Part shown: piece by piece, positions 1-12,618 of the stretch | Numbering within the stretch: position 1 is the first letter of the stretch | How the letters are laid out: every line of letters begins with the position of its first letter | From: Byssochlamys sp. IMV 00236 | Lineage: Eukaryota > Ascomycota > Eurotiomycetes > Eurotiales > Thermoascaceae | Reading direction: 5' to 3' | DNA: 34,475 bases | Assembly: GCA_001931875.2 (NCBI GenBank) | Contig: MSJH02000103.1 | Coordinates: 1-34,475, forward strand | Notes under the pieces: model-generated | Seen by the model: only the letters and a program-made list of their open reading frames with translations | Database searches by the model: none | Told to the model about the DNA's origin: nothing | Position numbers and translations under genes: made by a program

Positions 1-492
1 ACTATTATATAAACTATTTGGTAAAAAGTAAAAGCAGACCATGTCCTGTTATGTTCATATGAAATAGAAGCATGGGAGTAGGCTCAACAACAAAGAGATT
101 CAGACGATATGGTGGAAAATGGAAACAAAGAATTTCATGAAATGAACGTCCATGTGTGCATCACAAATGACAGCATGATGTCTCAAGCCTGCATTTACTG
201 CTTCTCCAAATTAATCAACACCATTCATCGAAAGACGATAAAAGATAAAGAAATCAAGGCAAAAGTCAAAGGGTCCTTCTTGTGTCGCGATCCTGACTAT
301 GTGTTGGTGTCAAACAAAAAAGTCGTCAAGCTGAGAGATGACCTTTCTGCAGTCGCTGTTGGCCTATCTGGTCTATGCTCGCTGCTCTTTCAGGAAACAT
401 CTCCTGAGTTATCTACCAAAATCAGTCAATCCAACATTAAGCTTATAAACAAGACCGCATCCTTTCTAAATGAAAGAGAATGATGGGAAATT
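1..492 (+). pseudogene. Relic of a TnpB/Fanzor-like RuvC nuclease, C-terminal part
   Basis: Only the 3' end of a decayed coding region is present; it is cut by the window edge. An open stretch at 63-137 in frame 3 reads a basic, Gly/Arg-rich segment (VGSTTKRFRRYGGKWKQR). The continuation is in frame 1 at 109-483, so at least one frameshift separates them, and frame 3 carries a stop at 60-62. The frame-1 part has MSQACIYCF (TSQTC-x2-C-like first zinc knuckle), then FLCRDPDY where a second Cys pair would be expected but only one Cys remains, then KLRDDLSAVAVGLSG, which resembles the RD..A..(N/G)I segment carrying the last RuvC aspartate in TnpB/IS605-type proteins. These features fit the C-terminal RuvC-III/zinc-ribbon module of TnpB or its eukaryotic homologues, the Fanzors. 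Family membership is inferred from motif order only. The lost Cys, the frameshift and the stop say it is dead. Confidence 0.5.
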
Positions 493-591
493 GGCCTTGA
501 TGCCATTAATCGGGGTGAAGCACATGCATTTGAAGAGAAAGGCAGTTAAAATTCATTAATAGAATCCGTTGTGACTTCGGTGGCAATATAA

Positions 592-5602
<5,011 letters not shown>

Positions 5603-5784
5603 ACATTTAAATAAATATATATTTTTGCAAGGGGGAATTATGATATTGACCCTTTAAACAAGGATTTAAACAGCGACATTTGTACGAGCATATGTTCGTT
5701 TTCCTCATGCTAAACAATGTCCTACCTCCCCCTTCTATAGTCTAAAGAAGTTGAAGCGCGTAGTTAAATATAGAAGAATGATAT

Positions 5785-5823
<39 letters not shown>

Positions 5824-5971
5824 AGGGGGAGGGACTAAATGTATATGAATTGTATATAGCAGTAAATTAAAATTTAATTAAATAAAATAAATATTCCCTT
5901 TTTCTCTTTCTTTCTTTCTTTTTTTAAAAAAAAAGGAGAGAAAGAGGAGAGAAAGAAAGAAAGAGAAAGAA
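5603..5971. other. Spacer with GA microsatellite and 18-bp inverted repeat
   Basis: No gene is visible in this 369-bp interval. It holds the AROM 3' region, an (AG)n tract at about 5786-5822, and a pyrimidine/purine inverted repeat just before the next ATG: 5902-5919 is exactly complementary to 5951-5968, with a 31-nt A/T-rich loop. The repeat would lie in the 5' leader of the downstream gene. Confidence 0.7.
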
Positions 5972-7829
5972 ATGAAAGTATTAAGTCAACTATTGGGAAC
6001 TTATTCAAAACACAAGAAACCATTGATCCTCTTTCGTTTACCAGACACGGATACACTATTCTATCGACTATCAGACATTGTACCATTATTTGATTTACCT
6101 ACTATATCATTTAAAGAAGGAAATTATGAAAACTGTTATAGAGATCATGAAGACACTTATCTCAATACAAAAGTATTATCTGAACTAGCTCTTAAACACA
6201 ACCGTTATATGTTGGCCGAACTTTGTAAATTTAAGCCTGACGACTATCAAAAGGGACTAGTCGATGCCATCCTACAGACATTTCCTGATTTCACTAGAGC
6301 TCCAAAAGAAGAACATATTTGGGAATCAGTACAGTTGCCTCTAGAGAACTTTCAAGATGTGATTGAACGTGAAGGAGAAATTGCGATAAAGGCAGAACCA
6401 CAATCACCTCCATCTATACATCAAGCTACTACTACTACTACTACTACTACTACCGGTAATAATATTCCAGAAACAAGAAATGCTATGGCTCTTGATAAAG
6501 TGCTGTTGAGCTCAAATGAATTAAAACGTCAAAGGTATTTATTTATATCACATATTTGTATCATGACTCATATCTATTCATAGCATGATTGATCAAGCCA
6601 ATAAACGACAACGTATTAGTGGTACTTCACCTGGACAACAATCGGACGATAAGAGAACTGTAGCTTCTTCTTCAACAAGGCAGCTGGCAAGAAAGATACA
6701 TTCATATCCTGCTGGAGAAGCTGAACAGCACTCGTCCAATAAGAAACGACTATCGATCAAACATAAGAATGCTTTGAATCTGACCATCTTTGCCCCCTCT
6801 TATCACGAACAGCTGGCTGGTATTCGTTCGGCTCCTATCAATTCTAATTTCAGTCAAGCCGTCCTTCAACAACAAGCTCATCATCAAAAATCAGGACTAG
6901 GTATACATACAACAACAACAACAAAAAATTGTATATTAAAGACATATCTTATTATAGGTCGAGCGAATGGAATCCATACTACTCAACATAATGTACCCAT
7001 TGCACCTGCTCCTGCATCCGCAACGGTAGCTAGACCTGCTTTTGCCCATCAGCCGTCACCGAGAAGACAAGAATTTGCCATTCCCCCCATCGTTCCCTCT
7101 CAACAGCAACCGCCTCACTCGGCTCACCCTACTAGCCGAGAAAACCTGACATACCAGCAATACAGTGCATCCTACAATTCCAAGCATTACAACACACAAC
7201 GAAACCTTGAACCGATCGCTGTGTCAGCCGCGAACGTACCGCTGCCTCCAAAGACACCTACGACAAGCTCATTTGCAGCCCTTCAGCGTCAACAATACCT
7301 TCAACCATTTGAGCATTTGTTTGATACCATAGAAACGACGCGTACGTTGAAATCAACCCTGGATGATCAGATCAGACGTTCATCATCACTGATGCAGACA
7401 CTTCAGGCGTCTGCCACGACCATTGAGGGACTCGTACGAAACCAAGTCAAGGAAGCTCAATGGGAATTTGTGTCTCAGTTTGAAAAAAAGGTGGATGAAC
7501 TCCTCAGACGGATTGAGGCTGTCGAACATCGCATGAGTGAGACAGTGGAACGACAGCAGCAGCAACAACAGCAACAATCAAATCACCTTGAACCCAGATC
7601 ATCAGCCAACCATTCGTTGCCTTCACCATTGCCAAGTGCGACAAGAGAAGAACGTGCGGTAGCAGAAGACTTGGTGGCCATGTCTGAAAAGAGACAAGAA
7701 CAAGATGAATTGCAAACGCCGCCTACTATCGTTCGGTCTCAGAATGATATTGGTCCTCATGAATATCAGACCATGTTGAACACACTTCGTGATCGTCTTG
7801 ATCGCTTAGAGAGGCAAATTGAGACTTGA
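5972..7829 (+). CDS. Unknown protein, low-complexity middle and C-terminal coiled coil
   Basis: I do not recognise the family. The model has exons 5972-6534, 6584-6900 and 6958-7829, giving 583 residues. Intron 1 (6535-6583, 49 nt) is needed to pass an in-frame stop. Intron 2 (6901-6957, GTATAC...TATAG, 57 nt) is a multiple of three without a stop, so its retention would add 19 residues. The first 110 or so residues look globular. They are followed by a run of nine Thr from an ACT repeat near 6427, a basic RQRIS/KKRLSIKHK region that could act in nuclear import, a long Pro/Gln/Ser-rich linker, and then a helical region around EKKVDELLRRIEAVEHRM. A Gln run lies at about 7553-7576. The last residues (RDRLDRLERQIET) have a heptad pattern and suggest self-association. 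A nuclear scaffold or regulator is possible, but function is not shown. Confidence 0.8.
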
Positions 7830-8363
7830 TTCATTATTATTATTATAATAATAATAAAATCTTTTGTACTTTTATTTATCGTATTTACAAGGGAAAAAAT
7901 GGCTTACTTCATCTCCTTGCATAAACGTGTCCTTTCCCAGCCAAAAAAAAAAAAAAAAAGTGGCACCCTTTTTTTAAGCTTTTGAGTTTTGATTTGTTCT
8001 CAACAAAAAAGTAACCCATGTCTGTATTTTTTTAAAGTTTTGTAGAAAGAGAGAGAGAGAGTGCCTTTCTATAATGCTTTACTTATTCCTTCTTGTTGTA
8101 TGCCTGAGGTTGAATGCCGTCATGTCCATATGACAGTTGTAGACTATAAATAAACGTGTAAAAGTAGTGAAGGTAAGGGTGCTCTCAATTCATGTTTTTA
8201 AAACTAAAGACGTCTTGGTGACATAAATTACCAATGTCTTTTCATGCAGAATGCAACTTTATTTTTTTTTAGGGAAACGAAAAATAGCTGCATAAACCAG
8301 ACTGTTTGAATATAAAAAGGGGGACAAAAGACCAGATAAAAAAGACAGTACGTAATTGAAAAC
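7830..8363. other. Spacer and promoter of the 8364 gene
   Basis: No coding potential is seen. It contains an ATT/AATAAT-rich stretch just after the upstream stop, a 17-nt A run near 7945-7960 and a short GA repeat near 8048. TATAAAAAG begins at 8311, 53 nt before the downstream ATG, and is the likely TATA box of the next gene. Confidence 0.6.
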
Positions 8364-8701
8364 ATGCCATCTCGCAAAACATTGAGTAACTATTTTATTT
8401 TTACTTTTTATAAAGAATAAGAACGCTTATTGTCTCTATAGAATCGTGTCAAGATCAACTTCAAAAGGTAAAAGAACTTGCTGAAGAATTATCGCACAAG
8501 CAATACTCGCAAAAGGACGTCCACAAGTTGCAGCAAAAGCTTCATCATATTGATGCTCAGTATAAGGAGGGCATCATTGATGATCGTAATGTCAATGACC
8601 CTACAGATGATCCCTATGAACATGAGGGACAGGCTCAGTTGGCCGAGGACTTAGAGGCTACTCACGACATGCTGACAAGAATGTTGGCAAACACAGATTA
8701 A
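8364..8701 (+). CDS. Small acidic helical protein (93 aa), two exons
   Basis: The gene is interrupted after seven codons: exon 1 is 8364-8385, intron 8386-8441 (56 nt, GTAACT...CTATAG, phase 1), exon 2 8442-8701. The spliced product of 93 residues starts MPSRKTLKSCQDQLQKVKEL, stays helical and charged through the middle, and ends in an acidic amphipathic helix (EHEGQAQLAEDLEATHDML). The 86-codon open exon 2, a start that joins it in phase, and a TATA element at 8311 support it as a real gene. I do not recognise the family. It meets the seryl-tRNA synthetase gene tail to tail with 63 nt between stop codons. Confidence 0.7.
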
Positions 8702-8764
8702 TGGTCTCTTTGTTTTCTTTCTAAAAAAAAATAAAATGCAATATTTCTCTCTTTTTTTTTTTCT

Positions 8765-10212
8765 TTATTTCTTTGCGGGCTTGGGAGCAGGCTTAACATA
8801 AGGAATAAATGTACGGCCATCCATGTAAGGAACCAAGGGAGGAGGTACTTCAAGACCATCTTCACGTTGCCAGGTTTCCAATAAAGCACAGATAGCTCTC
8901 TCTGTTGCACACAAGGTAGAATTGAGACAGTGGACATACTTCTTTTCACGGTCGGACATCTTCTTGACACCACAACGAATTTCCAAGTTACGAGACTGGT
9001 AGTCTGTACAGTTGGAACAAGAGACAAGTTCTTTGTACTCGCCTTGGTAAGGGAACCAAGCTTCCAGATCGTATTTCTTGGCAGCAGCATTATTTAATGC
9101 ACCAGAGACGATGGCGACTACACGGTAAGAGAGACCGAGGCTTTGGAAGAACTCTTCAGAGTGTTCAATCATTTCGTTAAACATCTCCCAAGACTTTTCA
9201 GGGGCAGTCAAGACGAATTGTTCGATCTTTTCAAATTGATGGACACGGAAAATGCCCCAGGTATCCTTACCGTGGGCACCAGCTTCCTTACGGAAACAGG
9301 TGGAGTAACCGGCATATTTGATAGGAAGTTGTTCACTGGGCTTTTCAAACCATTCACCCGAGTGGAAGGCAGAGATGGGTTGTTCAGAGGTGGCGATCAA
9401 GTACTTGTCATCACCATCACCAGTGACCTAAGGATGTGTCAAGACTATACTCTCTCTTTTTTTTTTCTTTTTTGTATTACCTTGTAGAGTTCTTCATCAA
9501 ATTGGGACAATTGAGCTGTCTTGGCCATCATATCCTTGTTCATGAAGAAAGGTGTCTGAATCTTCTTGTATCCATGTCTACCAAGGAAACTGAGACCATA
9601 ATTGATCAAAGCCAAATTGAGATCAACACCAGCACCAGTCAAGTAATAGGCACGGTGGCCAGCCACCTTGGCGCCACGTTCTTGATCGTAACCATCTAAA
9701 CGAGTGAGAACTTCGTGATGGGACATGATATCTGTTCGCTTGACAGGCTCGACTCCGTTATGGTTGTAGGTACGAATGATCTCGTTATTATCTTCGTCCA
9801 TCGAGGTAGGCACTGAAGCGTGAACGATGTTACCAAGAAGGTTCAACTTGTTCTTCCAAGAGGTTTCCTTTTCTTTGGCCTTGACAATCAGGGCTTCCTT
9901 TTCTTTTTGCAGCTCTGCCTTTTGAGCAAGGAGTTCAGAAGGATCTTCCTTGGCCTTGTATTTTTTGGCAATGTCTTTTTGTAAAGCGTTCATGGCCTTG
10001 TTCTTTTGGTCACTGTCAAAGGCAACTATTTATACAGATTAGAGCTTTTAAAAAACCCTCATTGGTTATAATCCGTTACTGGTAGTCCATTCTTTGTATT
10101 CAGCAATAATTTCGTCCACAATCTCAACTGGAGCTCCACGTCTTCTTTGAGACTCTTTGACAGCTTCAGGATTACCACCACGATCTTCTAAAAGTAAGTT
10201 GATATCAATCAT
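8765..10212 (-). CDS. SES1: Seryl-tRNA synthetase, cytosolic
   Basis: This class II synthetase charges tRNA-Ser with serine. Exons are 10212-10080, 10025-9481 and 9427-8765, with introns of 54 and 53 nt; the product is 446 residues, close to yeast Ses1. The N-terminus ([16 protein letters not shown]) and the Lys/Glu-rich stretch to about residue 110 form the tRNA-binding coiled-coil arm. The catalytic core shows TSEQP at 239-243, motif 2 (CFRKEAG, 270-276, then [12 protein letters not shown]) and motif 3 ([13 protein letters not shown], from 398). The tail is short and Lys/Pro-rich. No mitochondrial presequence is seen, so a cytosolic enzyme is expected. The 138-bp interval to the gene at 10351 is probably a shared divergent promoter and holds a GA repeat at about 10221-10240. 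Confidence 0.96.
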
Positions 10213-10350
10213 TTTGTTCGAGAGAGAGAGAGAGAAAGAGAGAAAAGCGAGTCTTGAAAAATTTTATTTATCTTGACGGAGTTTCATTGTCAAGGAGGAA
10301 AAAAAAAAGCAACCTGTAGCCACTGCGGCGTATATGCGCAACTCTTAAAG

Positions 10351-10759
10351 ATGAATGGTCATACTGACAAGACTGATGTTGACTTGAACTACGCCACAAT
10401 AGTTACTAATCTAAGTAAAGGACAACTTGACTCACTCAATGTGGAGGATTTTATAGAACAGGAAAATATCAACTTGGGTCAACATCAAAGTAATAAAAAA
10501 AATGAACTCAAACTAGAAGAAAGAGACAAACTTATTGTATGATGTAGAGTTTTATCAAAAACAACAACAGCCAAATGAGGTTCATTTGTCTAATATTGAC
10601 GAAAGCAATACACTTTTCGTCGTGAATTCGTTCATGAGCTTAACCGAGACAATACCAGATACCAAACAAACATGTACAGAATCTATTGAAAAGATAAATG
10701 CAGCCATGTCCATAGTCAATCAAACAATTCAATCTATTGAAAATGCCCAAATGCAATAA
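10351..10759 (+). CDS. Small coiled-coil protein (116 aa), two exons
   Basis: Two open stretches in different frames are reconciled by a 58-nt intron at 10490-10547 (GTAATA...TGTAG, phase 1). Exon 1 is 10351-10489 and exon 2 is 10548-10759. ATG 10351 is the first in-frame methionine; the same frame is open further upstream but has no ATG. The product has 116 residues. The first half is acidic and polar, a Gln run follows the junction (FYQKQQQP), and the C-terminal 50 residues form a predicted helix (SFMSLTETIPDTKQTCTESI, then a repeating I/M/V pattern). This architecture suits a subunit of a helical-bundle complex. No specific family is recognised. It shares its upstream region with the seryl-tRNA synthetase gene. 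Confidence 0.65.
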
Positions 10760-10772
10760 ATAATGATCATAT

Positions 10773-11186
10773 TTACAAATGTTTATCAAATGAACGTAAT
10801 GGCGAACTATGATTGATATCAAATTTAACAAGTGATGTTTCATGACTATGTACACCGACATCCTTGATTGTATTAAACACATGTTCCCAGTTTTGCATTG
10901 AATTAGCTGCAGATTCAACTTGATCTGCCATTTGTTTTACTTTATCTCCCAACTGACCAAAGAACTTGACCAACTGCTCGGAACCTTGTCTTAGTTTTGC
11001 AATTTCTTCTGCTTCAAGTACTTTCTCTTGAAGGAATTCTGATTTCACTTCTTTATTGTCGGTCTCTTCTCTTTTCTCTTCTTCTTTTGTTTCTTGTACA
11101 TTTGTCTGCTGACGTATTTGACGCACATGGGAAGGACGTTGTATTCGAATTGATCGGGCTGATATCTTTGTACGTGCTTTGCTCAT
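10773..11186 (-). CDS. DASH/Dam1 complex subunit Dad2-like
   Basis: An uninterrupted 137-residue frame starts at ATG 11186; the same frame is open further upstream but without another ATG. The first 30 residues are basic, 30-60 are Glu/Lys-rich, and 60-112 form a helical segment with LVKFFGQLGDKVKQMADQV followed by ESAANSMQNWEHVFNTI, where the NW pair is at 99-100. Dad2 proteins of the outer-kinetochore DASH ring carry a similar helix ending in N-W-x2-(V/I)-(F/I)-x2-I. The match is to a pattern recalled from yeast proteins, so it is moderate. If correct, the protein helps couple kinetochores to microtubule plus ends. Its stop codon is 13 nt from that of the opposing gene, so the two 3' UTRs must overlap. 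Confidence 0.55.
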   Translation of the reverse strand: MSKARTKISARSIRIQRPSHVRQIRQQTNVQETKEEEKREETDNKEVKSEFLQEKVLEAEEIAKLRQGSEQLVKFFGQLGDKVKQMADQVESAANSMQNWEHVFNTIKDVGVHSHETSLVKFDINHSSPLRSFDKHL

Positions 11187-12357
11187 AAAAAATATTGAGG
11201 AAAAAAAAAGGGAAAGCAAAAAAATTTCTTTTTTAGGGTTAGACCCTTTTCTAATTCCTGTTACTTATTTAAGAGTCTGTGTGAAAGAACAAGACTAAAA
11301 CAGACGCGCAACTTGGTATAAAGCCTTAAAGCAGAATGATTGACAGTGTGTGTACTATTGTCATTCAACCTCTCTTCTCTTTAATTAAAATGTCAGCTGA
11401 ATCCCGCATGTGTGTGTGTGTGTATAAAACCACCTTACACAGGGTTAATTGTCTTACTAGAGTATATGCTGTGGCTCATTACGCAGTAGATATTACTAAC
11501 GAGAGAAATACATACAGAGATATCAACCAAAAAGGAAAACAGTAGGCTTTTGTCTACCTGATTTAATCACGTATATTACCGAATGATATACATATTCTGA
11601 CGTCTTGCATTGATATTTTAAATCAAACTCATAGTTTGGGTGTAAAAGAAGATCAATTGGATCGGTTCATTTTAGGAACTTGGACCTTTTCATACAAAAC
11701 TTAAACATTAATAGACATATTCATATACCTCGGATAGGTAAAGATATATTCCCACTATTTCTTTGTGTTGCATTGATCAAGGGTCCTTATACCGCGTTGA
11801 TCTTTTGCTAAATACTGAAAAAAGGCACCACGTGATGAACACTCATAATAGAGTCATGTATTAAGCTCTTGAACTGCAAAGAGCTTTGAAAAACAATATG
11901 AATATAGGCTGCAGTCTTGATCCATTAGTAAGCCTGTAATACGTATACAATTACAAAGTTGTGTGGTTTATTTTAATGAATAAACTGATGTGTAACCATG
12001 CAACATTGTTCTTGGGATGAAACATAATAGAATAGAGTGTCACAGAGATTAAAGGGAAACGACTGGCTGGAAAACCGGGGATCTATTGTTTAGTGATCCA
12101 TGAATACACTTCCCGAAAGGTAACAAGTCAAAAAAAGGGAACATTGTGCAAAAAGGTATTTTTTTAATTCATTTGTCACCCTTTGCTTTCAAAATGGGGC
12201 TGTGTGTATTTCTTATCCAAGGATTCAAGTAAGAGTAATACAATGGACTTGGCAAAATCGTTCTAGAATTGATTGTTATTTGATTTGTACCGGCTCTAAA
12301 ACAATATAAATAGAGCTTCCTCTTTCTTGTCTTATTTTCGAATCAACTGAAATCAAA
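11187..12357. other. Intergenic region with one possible coding relic and a promoter
   Basis: No complete gene is seen. An open frame at 11567-11704 (+) of 45 codons, between TAA stops, has protein-like composition (HSLGVKEDQLDRFILGTWTF) but neither ATG nor splice partners that I can find; it may be a fragment of a decayed gene. TATAAATAG at 12305-12313, 53 nt before ATG 12358, is the likely TATA box of the secreted-protein gene. Confidence 0.5.
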
Positions 12358-12618
12358 ATGAACTCCAAGATCTTTGCTGTCCTCTTTGCTGCTATCTTTT
12401 ACTTTACCACTGTCTCTGCAATGACCTGTAAGTGTGCCAGAGGCCCTACTGTTATTACCAGACAAGTATGTCAAGAATTAAGCTTCATGGTTGGTACTGA
12501 CAGCAAGCACACCGACTACGGAAGAACCACTTGTTACAACATGACCGAAGACAACACCACCAAGTACTTTATTCCTCAATGCAAGCAGGATGGTGGTGAC
12601 AGATGGGTCTGCTATTAA
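12358..12618 (+). CDS. Small secreted cysteine-rich protein (86 aa)
   Basis: A single exon encodes 86 residues. Residues 1-21 are a clear signal peptide: Lys4, a hydrophobic core, and VSA before the likely cleavage site. The mature part, about 65 residues, has six Cys at 24, 26, 38, 59, 75 and 85, enough for three disulfides, and two N-glycosylation sequons (N61-M-T and N66-T-T). Size, secretion and cysteine content resemble fungal effector-like or antimicrobial-type secreted proteins, but no family is recognised and no activity can be assigned. A TATA box 53 nt upstream and isolation in a gene-poor stretch suggest a regulated gene. Confidence 0.85.
   Translation: MNSKIFAVLFAAIFYFTTVSAMTCKCARGPTVITRQVCQELSFMVGTDSKHTDYGRTTCYNMTEDNTTKYFIPQCKQDGGDRWVCY

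Noticed and set aside
10531..10545. Apparent frameshift between two open frames of the 10351 gene
   Set aside because: A 58-nt GT-AG intron (10490-10547) joins the frames in phase, so damage need not be invoked.
11336..11545. 69-codon plus-strand open frame with a signal-like start
   Set aside because: Composition is unremarkable, it includes a GT dinucleotide repeat read as Cys/Val, and no splice or promoter context supports it.
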